From Arthrobacter alpinus (GTDB lineage Bacteria > Actinomycetota > Actinomycetes > Actinomycetales > Micrococcaceae), in assembly GCF_001294625.1 (NCBI RefSeq), contig NZ_CP012677.1, positions 3,658,001 to 3,722,000 of the forward strand: DNA of 64,000 bases, written 5' to 3'. Below are positions 1 through 9,123 of the stretch, piece by piece (position 1 is the first letter of the stretch; every line of letters begins with the position of its first letter). Below the pieces are notes generated by a model. That model was not told the origin of the DNA, ran no database searches, and saw only the letters and a program-made list of their open reading frames with translations. The translations under genes were made by a program, and so were the position numbers.

Positions 1-301
1 AGCATGGCAGCCTGGACTGGCGCTTCGGGGCTGGAATCATTCACCCCGACCGCCGGGGTACCCACAGCCTGCCACCACCGCCGGTGAGCCGGCCCGTCGC
101 CGTCGTTCCTTCCGGTCCAGGGCTGGGCGGGGGCGTCAACGGCAAGCTGCGTAAAGTCCATGCCCCCAGCAAACCGCACTGCACCCGCGAATGCCAGCCC
201 GAGTGCCAGCATGTGTCCGGGGTCGCAGATTTCACTCTGGGGGGACTGGCCGCGCCCATTCCAGCTCCGTTGCGCAAGCCTCCACGCCACTTCTTCCGCG
301 A

Positions 302-363
302 GAACGGGGCCAACCTGCGAGAACGGGGGAACTTTCCCCCGTTCTCGCAGGTTGCCCCCGTTC
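302..363. repeat. 30-bp near-perfect inverted repeat
   Basis: The arms 302-331 and 334-363 are complementary over 30 bp with one mismatch and a loop of only 2 bases. The arms contain the word GAACGGGG twice. There is no U-run on either side, so it is a long palindrome rather than a standard rho-independent terminator. It may be an intergenic palindromic element. Confidence 0.8.
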
Positions 364-471
364 CCGGTGAATTCAGGCGCAGGGAGAACGGATTGCCAGT
401 CCGCCAGATGGTGATCTCCGGATACGGCGCGATCACTGCATCCCAGCCAATCCGCCGCAATGAAAACAGAA

Positions 472-533
472 CCGGCCCGCAGAACATGTCCGGCCCCACC
501 TTTCGGAGGTTTCGGACATGCCCTGCGGGCCGG
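472..533 (-). terminator. Terminator of the purine permease gene
   Basis: Inverted repeat with arms near 472-492 and 513-533 (CCGGCCCGCAGAACATGTCC paired with its near-complement). It lies 15 bp past the stop of the minus-strand permease. The stem is long and GC-rich, with little U-tract. Confidence 0.65.
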
Positions 534-547
534 CGGAAAGCGTCGGA

Positions 548-2002
548 CTATTTAACCCCGAACAACTCTTCGATGGGGCCGATGCCGAAGAACACCAGGA
601 ATGCGGCCGCAACAACCCACATCAGGGGATGGACTTCCTTGGCACGGCCCTGGAACAGGCGGATCAGCACAAAGGCGATGAAGCCGGCGCCCAGGCCGTT
701 GGCGATCGAGTATGTGAAGGGCATGAGCGTGAACGTCAGGAATGCCGGGATACCGATACCCCAGTCGGACCAGTCGATCTTGCCCACCTGGGAGACCATC
801 ATGAAACCAACCACGACGAGGGCGGGCGCTACGGCTTCGAAGGGGACAAGCTTGATCAGCGGTGTGACGAACATGGCCAGCAACAACAGCAGGCCCGTGA
901 CGATCGAGGCCAGGCCCGTGCGGGCGCCCTCGCCGATGCCGGCGCCGGATTCGACGTAAATCTGGTTAGAGGAAGCCGAGGCGCCACCGCCGGCGATCGC
1001 ACCGAAGGCGTCAACGAGCAGGACACGGTCAACGTTGGGGATGGTGCCGTCCTCGCGCAGGGAGCCTGCTTCGGCGGCCAGGCCCACCATGGTGCCCATG
1101 GCGTCAAAGAAGATGCTGAGCAAGATCACAAACGCCAGCAGTACCGCGGCCAGTGCGCCCAACTTGCTGAAGGCGCCAAAGATGTTCACCTGGCCCAGGA
1201 GGGACAAGTCGGGCATGGACCATTCCGAGAGCTGCGGGGAAACCAGCGACCAGCCCAACGGGTTGTGGGTTGTGCCGTCAAAGGAAGGCCCGATCTTCAG
1301 GGTCAATTCCAAAATGTTCGCCAGGATGGTGGAGACCACAATACCGATCAGGATGGCGCCCTTGACCTTGCGCACCACCAAGCCGATGGTCAGCACCAGA
1401 CCCACAACGAACACCAGCGTGGGCCAGCCCATGAGCTTGCCGTCGAAGCCCAGACCAACGGGAACCGTGGTGCCGGCGACGTCGGGGATCCGGCGGACAA
1501 AGCCGGCATTGACCAGACCGATGAGCGCGATGAACATGCCAATGCCCACCACGATGGCGATCTTGAGCCCCTCGGGGACGGCCTTGAACACGGCGGTGCG
1601 GAAGCCCGTGAGTACCAGTATGAACATGGTAATACCGGACAGGACCACCAGGCCCATCACGTCCGGCCAAGTCAGACCCGGGTTGGAGGCGACCGTGACG
1701 GCCACAAAGGCGTTGACGCCCAGGCCGGCGGCGAGGGCGAAGGGGTGCTTGGCCCAGGCTCCCATCAGGATCGTCAGGATTCCGGCCACAAACGCCGTGA
1801 CCGCGGCAACGCGTTCCAAGCCCAAGACGTCGCCGGAGGAGTCCGGGCCACCGAGAATCAACGGGTTCAACACCACGATGTAGCTCATCGCGAAGAAGGT
1901 GGCGAAGCCGCCACGGATTTCACGCGAATAGTTTGAGCCACGCTCGGTGATCATGAAATATTTGTCGACCGCTGACAGCCGGACGTCCGATTTGGTAGCC
2001 AT
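548..2002 (-). CDS. NCS2 adenine/guanine/hypoxanthine permease
   Basis: This is an integral-membrane nucleobase:cation symporter of the AzgA/GhxP branch of the NCS2 family, which imports purine bases. The 484-residue product is the usual length. It opens with the branch-typical segments REIRGGFATFFAMSYIVVLN and ALAAGLGVNAF, has many hydrophobic segments throughout, and near residue 330 carries a GGGASASSNQIYVESGAG-type stretch, which corresponds to the substrate-binding region of this family. The ATG at 2002 follows a GGAGGG ribosome site. It is transcribed alone, divergent from the copC-like gene. Family membership is clear; the exact base (adenine versus guanine/hypoxanthine) cannot be read from the sequence. 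Confidence 0.9.
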   Translation of the reverse strand: MATKSDVRLSAVDKYFMITERGSNYSREIRGGFATFFAMSYIVVLNPLILGGPDSSGDVLGLERVAAVTAFVAGILTILMGAWAKHPFALAAGLGVNAFVAVTVASNPGLTWPDVMGLVVLSGITMFILVLTGFRTAVFKAVPEGLKIAIVVGIGMFIALIGLVNAGFVRRIPDVAGTTVPVGLGFDGKLMGWPTLVFVVGLVLTIGLVVRKVKGAILIGIVVSTILANILELTLKIGPSFDGTTHNPLGWSLVSPQLSEWSMPDLSLLGQVNIFGAFSKLGALAAVLLAFVILLSIFFDAMGTMVGLAAEAGSLREDGTIPNVDRVLLVDAFGAIAGGGASASSNQIYVESGAGIGEGARTGLASIVTGLLLLLAMFVTPLIKLVPFEAVAPALVVVGFMMVSQVGKIDWSDWGIGIPAFLTFTLMPFTYSIANGLGAGFIAFVLIRLFQGRAKEVHPLMWVVAAAFLVFFGIGPIEELFGVK

Positions 2003-2236
2003 AGATGAGCCCTCCGGGCGAAGTGAAAAGAAATTAAGTCAACCGAAGAAATAATAGCTGGTAATGAGGTGGCGCATGATCGTCATGACGGGGTGGGTTT
2101 TTGTTGATTGTGACCTTCGACGGCGGGTCCTCCTTGGGGGATGGGGCGCCCTTGTGCCCCGAGTTTTCTCGGAGAACTCCCATCTGTCCGGGTTATGGTG
2201 GGGTGCTGATCTTCACCAATCTAAGGAACTCAAGCC

Positions 2237-2878
2237 GTGAAAAGCCCTTTCCAACGCCGGGTCAATGAGACGAACATGACAACCGCCAGGGGACTGCACG
2301 TTCTGTGGCGTGCCATGGCCGCAGCCGCCGTTGTGCTTGTGGCGCTGCTGGGAGTCTCCGGGCCGGCCCTGGCCCATGACGTACTCGAGGGTACGGCGCC
2401 TGCCGACGGCTCCTCCGTTTCCACTGTGCCGGCGAAGGTCACCATCATCTTGTCGAACACCCCTGCCAGCATAGGTTCGCAAATCAATGTGGTGGATGAA
2501 AGCGGGACCAACTGGTCTGCTGGTGCCGTGACCGTTCTGGACAATGTTGCCTCGCAACAGCTCAAGCCAGGTGCGCCGGCCGGAAAATACGCAGTGCAAT
2601 GGCGTCTTGTCTCCTCCGACGGCCACCCCATCGAGGGGCAGTTCACCTTCACCGCGCTTGCGCCCTCCGCTGGCACCGGCGCCGTGGAAAACAGTAGTGG
2701 CCCGTCCGCCGTGGCCGGCCCAGTGCAAGCCGTCCAGGAACCCAGCCCTGCCGCCGCCGAGAAAGCTCCGGACAGCAGTGCCGTGCCGTGGAGCGTGTTT
2801 GGCCTGGTCGGCGTCCTGATTGTGGTGGTTATAGCCATGGTGGTCGTGGCGAAGCGCCGCCTGGGTGCTGCAGACTAG
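2237..2878 (+). CDS. CopC-domain copper resistance protein
   Basis: A secreted, membrane-tethered CopC-like protein of 213 residues. The GTG start at 2237 has AAGGA upstream; a later ATG at 2276 is an alternative. A long signal peptide ends at PALA, so the mature protein would begin with His (HDVLEGTAPADG), the amino-terminal histidine that binds Cu(II) in CopC proteins. The CopC beta-sandwich follows and ends with the family-typical YAVQWRLVSSDGHPIEGQF. A Pro/Ala-rich linker and a C-terminal transmembrane segment with a basic tail (VVAKRRLGAAD) complete it. No CopD membrane partner is adjacent, so the role in copper handling is inferred from the family. Confidence 0.85.
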   Translation: MKSPFQRRVNETNMTTARGLHVLWRAMAAAAVVLVALLGVSGPALAHDVLEGTAPADGSSVSTVPAKVTIILSNTPASIGSQINVVDESGTNWSAGAVTVLDNVASQQLKPGAPAGKYAVQWRLVSSDGHPIEGQFTFTALAPSAGTGAVENSSGPSAVAGPVQAVQEPSPAAAEKAPDSSAVPWSVFGLVGVLIVVVIAMVVVAKRRLGAAD

Positions 2879-2887
2879 CCGAACCGC

Positions 2888-3505
2888 TCAGGCGGGGATG
2901 AGAACAGCAATGGAGTTGCGGGCGGCCATGCGGGCTGAGATGGAGGCCCCTGCCCGTTTGGCCTGGTGCAGAATTTCATGTGTTGTGGGAACCACCAGAT
3001 CTCCCACGCCCACCAGATACAAACCGAGTGAATGCATCACGGATGCGAGCTCATGGCTGGTGCTGAGACCCACGCTGTGCAGGACCCGGCGCAATTGATT
3101 CAAGGCACCACGGGTGAAGACCACGCTGTGGGCGCTCAGTGTGCCGTCGGCCGTGAGAACGGTCCATTGGTGTTCTGTGGGGGCGTCGGTGCCGAGCCGG
3201 TTCAGCTGCAGCGGACTAGTCCCCGGGCGGATGTCCAGCTCGTGGCGGAGTGCGTAGTGCTCCAAGAGTCGCAGGATGTTGGTTCGCTCGCTCAGGGCAT
3301 CCAGGCTGATGCCGCCGGTGTTGGGTGCGGGGGAGCCCGGGCCCGAGGGTCGGAAGCTGTCCACCACAATGGCGTCAATGCCTTGGCGGTTCAGTTCGGC
3401 CGCAACGGCCAATCCTGAAAAGCCGGACCCAATGACAATGGTCGTCGTGGTTTCTGCAAGAGCCGGGGTAACCATGGGCGCGGGTGGTCGCGGAGCAGCC
3501 TTCAC
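2888..3505 (-). CDS. Small FAD/NAD(P)-binding oxidoreductase-like protein
   Basis: The product of about 205 residues begins with a Rossmann dinucleotide-binding motif (TTIVIGSGFSGLAVAAEL) followed by a beta strand and acidic residue (AIVVDSF), typical of flavoprotein monooxygenases. It is much shorter than full oxidoreductases (350-500 residues), so a complete catalytic domain is doubtful. The GTG at 3505 is chosen because AAGGAGG lies about ten bases upstream and a longer reading would run into the preceding gene. It is the last gene of a minus-strand group with the lactone oxidase and the aldolase-like gene, which hints at a shared pathway. It could be a truncated flavoprotein or a specialised small subunit. 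Confidence 0.6.
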   Translation of the reverse strand: MKAAPRPPAPMVTPALAETTTTIVIGSGFSGLAVAAELNRQGIDAIVVDSFRPSGPGSPAPNTGGISLDALSERTNILRLLEHYALRHELDIRPGTSPLQLNRLGTDAPTEHQWTVLTADGTLSAHSVVFTRGALNQLRRVLHSVGLSTSHELASVMHSLGLYLVGVGDLVVPTTHEILHQAKRAGASISARMAARNSIAVLIPA

Positions 3506-3581
3506 TAGCAAAATGCCTCCTTGAACGGTAGGAGAACTTCGGGGCGGTGCGGCCGGGAGCGTGGCTGCGCCGTGGTGCGAA

Positions 3582-4904
3582 TTAAGAGAGTACCCGATCC
3601 AAATATGTGTTCCTGAACACGCGTTTGGGATCAGCAACATTGTGAACCCTATCGAACAAATTCAGCTCTGGGTAGAGGGCGAGAAAGTCATTCGACTGGA
3701 GAAAATGCCACTTGCCCCAGTGCGGACGGCCCCCGTGGGCACGGAAGATTTCTTCGGCCGCGTGGAAGTAGTCAAAGGGATCGATTTTTACGTGCTGGTG
3801 GATGGCGATGTAGCCGGTTTCCCGGCCGTGGGCAGTGGACAGGGGAATGTCATCGCCTGCGGCGCACCGCACCTCGACCGGGAAGGAAATGGTGAATCCG
3901 CGCTGCTTGATCATGACGTCGAGCTCAGCCAGGACGGCCGGAATTTCCAGCAACGGCACGGCATACTCCATTTCCCGGAAACGCACTGTGCGTTCGGTGG
4001 CGAACACACGGTGGGAGAGGTCGGCAAACTCCCTGTTGCCGGTGAGTTGCGACGCCATGGTGTTGACCCGCGGTATGACGGAGGGGACCTTGGCCGTTAC
4101 TTGGCATAAGGCGGAAAAGAGTTTATTGGACACCAGCACGTCATCCACCAAATGGGCTCTGGCGGAAAGTGGCCTCACTCCAGCGGGGCCCTGTCCCAGT
4201 GGGTACCTCGTGTTGCTTTTGGTCAATGCCGTTGAGGTATGCGGAAACCAGTAGAACTCAAAGTGGTCCGTGCTGCGCTGGCGCTCCAGCAGGCTCTCCA
4301 TCACCTGTGCCAGCGGCTCGGGGCGTTCCACTGCGTGCAACGTGAATGCCGGCACGCACTGCAGCGTCACCGAGACAATAATTCCCAACGCGCCCAATCC
4401 CACACGGGCGGCGGAAAAGAGTTCCGCATTTTCTGCGGCTGAACAATGCACCACCTCACCGGTGCCAATGACCAAGGTCAACCCCACCACTTGGGTGGCA
4501 ATGCCGCCAAACGCCAAACCAGTGCCGTGGGTGCCTGTGGAAATGGCGCCGGAGATTGATTGCCTGTCAATGTCGCCCATATTCGTCAGGGCCAGCCCGT
4601 AAGGCGCCAACAGGGCCGGAATATTATGGAGCCGGGTGCCCCCGGCGAGGGTGACCTGCAGTGCTTCCCTGTCCACGCCTTGCAGCCCGCTCAGTCCGTC
4701 GAGGCGGAGCTGCACGCCACTGGTCAGGGCAATGTCGGTAAAACTGTGCCCCGCCCCCACTGCCTTGACGGTGGTTTTCGCCAACGGGCTCCCCGAATCC
4801 GCGGCCGCGCCAACCACAGCAGAAATTTCCTGCACGGTGGAAGGATGCAGCACCTGCGACGGGTAGCAGCGCTGATCACCTGCCCAATTGCACCACTCAC
4901 TCAT
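3582..4904 (-). CDS. D-arabinono-1,4-lactone/L-gulonolactone oxidase family protein
   Basis: An FAD-linked aldonolactone oxidase of about 440 residues. The N-terminal PCMH-type FAD-binding domain is seen in VKAVGAGHSFTDIALTSGVQ and GAISTGTHGTG. The C-terminal ALO domain carries the family hallmark RPHWGKWH near the end. Such enzymes oxidise sugar 1,4-lactones, such as arabinonolactone or gulonolactone, with oxygen. The start ATG at 4904 overlaps the stop of the upstream gene (ATGA), so the two are translationally coupled. A longer reading to 5024 would lie inside that gene and is rejected. Substrate is not determinable here. Confidence 0.85.
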   Translation of the reverse strand: MSEWCNWAGDQRCYPSQVLHPSTVQEISAVVGAAADSGSPLAKTTVKAVGAGHSFTDIALTSGVQLRLDGLSGLQGVDREALQVTLAGGTRLHNIPALLAPYGLALTNMGDIDRQSISGAISTGTHGTGLAFGGIATQVVGLTLVIGTGEVVHCSAAENAELFSAARVGLGALGIIVSVTLQCVPAFTLHAVERPEPLAQVMESLLERQRSTDHFEFYWFPHTSTALTKSNTRYPLGQGPAGVRPLSARAHLVDDVLVSNKLFSALCQVTAKVPSVIPRVNTMASQLTGNREFADLSHRVFATERTVRFREMEYAVPLLEIPAVLAELDVMIKQRGFTISFPVEVRCAAGDDIPLSTAHGRETGYIAIHQHVKIDPFDYFHAAEEIFRAHGGRPHWGKWHFLQSNDFLALYPELNLFDRVHNVADPKRVFRNTYLDRVLS

Positions 4905-6232
4905 ATGAACGCTTTCCCTTCGCCTCGATACGTGGGCGCACCGCCCACTATGTGCCCGCCGTCGAGCACCACAAGGGCATCCACGTGCTCGCAGACCTCG
5001 CCTGACTTGGCGTGCCGGAACCACACCTTGTCCCCGATGCGCAGCCGCGCCGCGGCTGGCCCGCGCAGGGGCGTCTGGACTTCACCGGCGCCCTCGGTGC
5101 CTACCATCGCCAGCCCCGGCGGGTAGACGGGGGCAGGGGACCTGTCAGGCCCAGCCGGGCCGGAGGCGATCCAACCGCCACCGAGCACTGTAACAATGTC
5201 CGGGGCAGGGCGCCGCACCACCTGCGCGGCAAAGCCCACCGCGTGCGCCGGCTTGAAACGGGAGTATCCGTCAAAAAGTGTTGGTCCAAACAATCCGGAT
5301 CCTGCGGCCAACTCAGTGACGGAGGGGTCCTGGGTGGTCAATTCGAGGCTTCCGGTGCCGCCTCCGTTGACGAATTCAAGCTCAACGATGTTCGTCACCG
5401 CCGCAACCACATTGCCCCGGCGTTCAGTAACCTCCGCCATGGAGGACCGCTGGATTTGCTTCAGGACCGCGGATTTGGCCAGATCGGCCACGCGGTTTCC
5501 GGTATGCGGGGTGTCCTGCAGGCCGGCAATTTGGGCTTCATACGCCATGAGCCCCACCAGCTGGAAAAGTTGCTGGCCCCCCAGCCTTCGCGATGCGATG
5601 TCCAGTGTCATGCCGATGGCGTCGGCACCGCTGCGCAGAGGGGAACGGCGTACCCCAATGTGACCGACGTCCCGGCCGCCCACGCGGGGCCGCCACGAGG
5701 CGTCCAGGTCAAGGGCAAGTCGGATCGGGGCGACAGGCGCCGCCTGCGCCAAGACGCCCGCCATCCAGTCCAGCTGTTCAGCGGAATCCACCATCAAGGT
5801 CACCCGGGAGCAGGCCCGGGGGTCGGCTGCCAAAGCGCGCAAAGCCGGTCCATTCGCCGTCGGATAGGCCACCACAATGTCGGTGAATGCGTCATCTGAT
5901 GCCAGCCACAAGGCCTCCGGCAGCGTGAACGCAAGGATCCCGGCATAACCATCCTGAGCCAGCACGGCTCGCAAAACGTCCCGGCTGCGGATGGATTTGC
6001 TGGCGACGCGAATGGGCTTTCCTCCCGCACGGCGAAGCAGTGAGCCGGCGTTGAAGGAGAGCGCTGGCAGGTGCAAAACGGCCACGGGCGCGGACATTTC
6101 GGCGCAGGCAACCCCGGCCAGTCGCCACATTTCAGCTCCTGCGGTACCGCCGTCCGGCCCGCCGGCCCCTCCCGCGACGCTGCTTTCTCCCGCTCGGCCG
6201 CGGCTGATTTCCGGCTGTAAAAGATGCATCAT
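4901..6232 (-). CDS. PLP-dependent amino acid deaminase/aldolase (alanine racemase N-domain)
   Basis: The product is a fold-type III PLP enzyme of about 443 residues related to D-threonine aldolase and D-serine dehydratase. The N-terminal alanine-racemase barrel holds the PLP lysine in PIRVASKSIRS (about Lys79). The C-terminal domain ends with FRHAKSGEVCEHVD, the His/Cys metal-site motif of the DSD1/D-threonine aldolase family. The start is uncertain: paired ATGs at 6232 and 6229 with a weak AAAGTGGG upstream are preferred, and an ATG about 100 bases further in is possible. It leads a three-gene minus-strand operon with the lactone oxidase and the small flavoprotein. Confidence 0.8.
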   Translation of the reverse strand: MMHLLQPEISRGRAGESSVAGGAGGPDGGTAGAEMWRLAGVACAEMSAPVAVLHLPALSFNAGSLLRRAGGKPIRVASKSIRSRDVLRAVLAQDGYAGILAFTLPEALWLASDDAFTDIVVAYPTANGPALRALAADPRACSRVTLMVDSAEQLDWMAGVLAQAAPVAPIRLALDLDASWRPRVGGRDVGHIGVRRSPLRSGADAIGMTLDIASRRLGGQQLFQLVGLMAYEAQIAGLQDTPHTGNRVADLAKSAVLKQIQRSSMAEVTERRGNVVAAVTNIVELEFVNGGGTGSLELTTQDPSVTELAAGSGLFGPTLFDGYSRFKPAHAVGFAAQVVRRPAPDIVTVLGGGWIASGPAGPDRSPAPVYPPGLAMVGTEGAGEVQTPLRGPAAARLRIGDKVWFRHAKSGEVCEHVDALVVLDGGHIVGGAPTYRGEGKAFI

Positions 6233-6346
6233 TGACGCCCACTTTGACTTGGTGACGATTCTCACACCACTTTGCCACAGGTTACTGGCCGGTAGGGCTT
6301 TTGACGCAGATATGACGGACGAACACACCGTCGAGTGCTGTTCGAC

Positions 6347-6374
6347 TTGACGCGGGCCAGCCTACGGACAATAG
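6347..6374 (+). promoter_or_regulatory. Candidate promoter for the universal stress protein
   Basis: TTGACG at 6347-6352 is followed after about 16 bases by an A/T-rich CAATAG at 6369-6374. It lies 75 bp upstream of the start codon. The -10 match is weak, so this is a candidate only. Confidence 0.35.
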
Positions 6375-6448
6375 TCGGAAGTAGACGTCACGATGGGGAG
6401 GCGGACTGTTTTCCCACCCGGCGGCACTTCGACGACGAGGAGCCCAGC

Positions 6449-7453
6449 ATGAGCAATCCACAGGAAAATCCCACGGTTGCCCAGCCAGAGCCAATCCCTG
6501 CCCCCACCGGAATTGTGGTGGGAATTGACGGTTCCGAGCAAAGTAATTGCGCCCTGATTTGGGCCGCCCGAGAAGCCAAATTACGCAAGTCGCAGCTGCA
6601 CCTGGTGACCGCCTACACCGTCCCAATTTTCGCCGCCTCGGGGCTTGACGGCGGGTACGCCACAGTGGACGACGACGTCATTCGCCAGGGCGCCGAGGCC
6701 GTCCTTCGCGAGGCCGCGGGGAAAGTGGCCGATCTTCAGGTGGACCTCGACGCCAGGGTGGAAAACGGCGACGCCGCCGGGGTCTTGCTGGAACTCAGTG
6801 AAACGGCGGAGCTCTTGGTGTTTGGCACCCGCGGACGGGGCGGCTTCATGGGACGGCTGTTGGGCAGTGTCAGCTCTGCATTGCCGGCCCACGCCAAGTG
6901 CCCCACCGTGACAATCCCCTTGAGCTGCGCCGCGCGGCTAGGGGAGGGGAAAGTCGATGAAGAGCCAGCCCCCGAGGTTGAAAACATTGTCACGGTCGGT
7001 GTGGATGGCTCGGGCCAAGCACTGTATGCGGTGCTGGTAGCGGCCGAACAAGCCGAACGTTACGGGGCCACTTTGCGCGTCATCTGCGCCGTCAAGCCTT
7101 ATACGGGGTCACTTTCATGGATACCGGCGCCGGTAGACAGGGATGCGCTTTTCGCCGAGATTCAGCTGCAGCTTGACGCCGGGGAAAAATGGTTGAGCAG
7201 CCACTTCCCGACACTGCCCATCGAGGTCCAACTGGTTGAGGGATCGGCCGTGGACGTCTTGGTGAAGGCCAGTGAAACATCCGAGCTGTTGGTGATGGGG
7301 ACCAAGGGCCGTGGCGGTTTTGCCGGGATGATGCTCGGTTCGACCACTGACGGCGTGCGCCACCATACCAAGGGTCCTGTCATGGTGGTGCGGAACCATG
7401 AAGACCCGCGCCTAGAGGACCGCTCAGGTTTTGGCCCGCTGCTCCAAGCCTAA
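6449..7453 (+). CDS. Tandem universal stress protein (two UspA domains)
   Basis: A cytoplasmic protein of 334 residues with two consecutive UspA domains. Domain 1 begins GIVVGIDGSEQSNCAL and ends with the ATP-binding G-2X-G-9X-G(S/T) type stretch GTRGRGGFMGRLLGSVS. Domain 2 begins NIVTVGVDGSGQA and ends GTKGRGGFAGMMLGSTT. Both glycine-rich motifs are intact, so both domains probably bind ATP. The ATG at 6449 has GAGGAG just upstream; earlier in-frame starts lack this. The gene stands alone and ends at a long hairpin shared with the converging cell-wall hydrolase gene. Confidence 0.9.
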   Translation: MSNPQENPTVAQPEPIPAPTGIVVGIDGSEQSNCALIWAAREAKLRKSQLHLVTAYTVPIFAASGLDGGYATVDDDVIRQGAEAVLREAAGKVADLQVDLDARVENGDAAGVLLELSETAELLVFGTRGRGGFMGRLLGSVSSALPAHAKCPTVTIPLSCAARLGEGKVDEEPAPEVENIVTVGVDGSGQALYAVLVAAEQAERYGATLRVICAVKPYTGSLSWIPAPVDRDALFAEIQLQLDAGEKWLSSHFPTLPIEVQLVEGSAVDVLVKASETSELLVMGTKGRGGFAGMMLGSTTDGVRHHTKGPVMVVRNHEDPRLEDRSGFGPLLQA

Positions 7454-7473
7454 CGGCCCAATCAACGCTTACC

Positions 7474-7530
7474 TCAGTGCATAGATATGGCGGACAAACT
7501 TCACGTTTGTCCGCCATATCTATGCACTGA
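7474..7530. terminator. Bidirectional 26-bp perfect hairpin
   Basis: The arms 7474-7499 and 7505-7530 are perfectly complementary over 26 bp with a 5-base loop. It sits exactly between two convergent genes (usp and NlpC/P60). There is no strong U-tract, but position and stability suggest a terminator in both directions. Confidence 0.7.
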
Positions 7531-7549
7531 ATGAAACCAAAATGCTGCC

Positions 7550-8947
7550 CTAGTAGCGGGCCACATAGGGGTAGACCACATTGGTCATCGACGCAATCGA
7601 ATAGACGCCGACGGGGTAGCCCGTGAAGAGCGCCTGCACAGCCTGGCCGTTGCCGATGTAGATGGCGATGTGGCCGAAGTTGCCGTTTCCGTCAGAGTCG
7701 AACACCACCAGGTCCCCGTACTGTGCCTGTGAGAGCGGCACGCGAGTCGGGGCTGCCCAATACTGGTCCGTTCCGGTGCGGGGAACTGGGACCCCTGCCG
7801 CCTGGAAGGCCTTCCAGACCAGTCCCGAGCAGTCGAAGGCGTTGGGTCCGGTGCCACCCCACAGGTACGACTTGCCCTGCTGGGCCATGGCGTAGCTGAC
7901 CATGGCGTTGATGTAGGAGCCCGCCGGCGGAGGCGTGACGGGCTGCGGAGTGACAACAGGCGGTGCCACCACGGGCGGATCCGGCGTGACAACAGGCGGC
8001 GCAACGGGCGGATCCGGCTGTGTTACCGGCGGAGGCGGAGGCTGAACCGGCTGGTTTCCATTTCCCTGACCGGGGGTGGGTGGGCGTACGGGGGCTGGCA
8101 CGTTGGCGGAGTTCTTGATCTGCGCCGTCAGTGCTTCCTCCTGAGCCTTCTTGGTCAAGGCGTCCACGCGGGCGCCTTCCAATTCCACTGTGGTGTTGTG
8201 CAAAGCGGCCAATTGCTTCAGCGCTGCATCGCGCTGGGCGGAGTTCTCTTTGACCACGGCTGCTTGCTGATCTGTGGCGGATACGGCAGCCGACTTGGAG
8301 TCCTCGGCAGCCTTGGCGGCCTTGTCGGCGGCCGCTTGGGCGTCCTGGGCCTGCGCCTGCAACGCTGCTGAGGTGGCAGCCGAGGCTTCGGCCGAGGCGA
8401 AAGTGGCTGACCTGTTGGCTGTCAGGGCCATCAGGGTTGAGGCCTGGTAGATGGCGTCGTCGGCGTTGGAGCTGACCAGGAAGGTTTGTACGTCCAGGTT
8501 CATGCCGCCGGATTTGTAGAGATTTCCCGCAAGCTGGGCCAGATCGGTCTTGGCGCTCTTGTATTCCTTGGCGGCAACATCGGCCTTGGCTTTGGCTGTT
8601 TCAGCAGCTGCGCGGCGCAGGCCCAGGGCGGTCAGGGCGTCAGAGTAGGTGTTATTGGCACGCATGGCGGCCATGTTGGTGCCTTGGAGACGGTCATTCG
8701 CGGAGCTGAGGATCGCATCAATTTTCGCCGACTCAGCGGCCGTGGCCGCCTCAGACAGCTTGGCCTTGGCGATGTCGTTGTCGCTGGGAATGGCCGGGTT
8801 CATTGGGGCGAAGGGGGCTGAACCCCACGACTTTGACACCACAGGGCTGCTTTGAGCAGCTGCCTGGGCTGGTGACAGCACGGCGGTGGTCGCCAACGCC
8901 ACACAGGCGATGGCCGTGGTTCCACGAATCAAGAAGCGCAAACTCAT
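7550..8947 (-). CDS. Secreted NlpC/P60 peptidoglycan endopeptidase
   Basis: A cell-wall hydrolase of 465 residues built like actinobacterial RipA-type D,L-endopeptidases. A signal peptide (residues 1 to about 32, ending SPAQA) precedes an Ala/Lys-rich region of about 250 residues that should form coiled coils. A linker of PPVVTPDPP-like repeats follows, then the C-terminal NlpC/P60 domain from about residue 345. The catalytic cysteine is about Cys373 in NAFDCSGLVW and the catalytic histidine about His426 in FGHIAIYIG. It would cut peptide stems between D-Glu and the diamino acid during growth or separation. The start at 8947 fits the signal peptide. Confidence 0.9.
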   Translation of the reverse strand: MSLRFLIRGTTAIACVALATTAVLSPAQAAAQSSPVVSKSWGSAPFAPMNPAIPSDNDIAKAKLSEAATAAESAKIDAILSSANDRLQGTNMAAMRANNTYSDALTALGLRRAAAETAKAKADVAAKEYKSAKTDLAQLAGNLYKSGGMNLDVQTFLVSSNADDAIYQASTLMALTANRSATFASAEASAATSAALQAQAQDAQAAADKAAKAAEDSKSAAVSATDQQAAVVKENSAQRDAALKQLAALHNTTVELEGARVDALTKKAQEEALTAQIKNSANVPAPVRPPTPGQGNGNQPVQPPPPPVTQPDPPVAPPVVTPDPPVVAPPVVTPQPVTPPPAGSYINAMVSYAMAQQGKSYLWGGTGPNAFDCSGLVWKAFQAAGVPVPRTGTDQYWAAPTRVPLSQAQYGDLVVFDSDGNGNFGHIAIYIGNGQAVQALFTGYPVGVYSIASMTNVVYPYVARY

Positions 8948-9123
8948 AGTCCAGAGACCTCACTGAAGATCGGTAGGTAAATGCCTGCGGATCAGGGCAG
9001 TATTGCCCGATCATTTCCCCCGGGCGCATTTCCACAGCAATGCTGACATTACGGGCACGGTGTTCGCTTTGGCAACACCAGTAACAGCAGCCACATAAAC
9101 AACACCGGTGTCATTCATCCGGG

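Larger units (their letters stand above)
1..547. other. Non-coding stretch with a long hairpin
   Basis: I recognise no gene here. The open frames in this stretch give proline/arginine-rich translations with no family signature and overlap each other on both strands, as expected by chance in high-GC DNA. The visible structure is a 30-bp inverted repeat at 302-363 and the permease terminator at 472-533, both listed separately. The left edge may hold the end of a gene lying outside the window. Confidence 0.5.

Noticed and set aside
518..1936. Long plus-strand open frame of 472 codons across the permease region
   Set aside because: It is the antisense shadow of the permease gene: the translation is rich in His, Asp, Gln and Gly, with no family signature, while the opposite strand gives a clear NCS2 transporter.
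8948..9123. Possible c-di-AMP (ydaO) riboswitch upstream of the NlpC/P60 gene
   Set aside because: Such riboswitches are known upstream of actinobacterial cell-wall hydrolases, but I could not find the conserved core sequences in this 176-bp leader.
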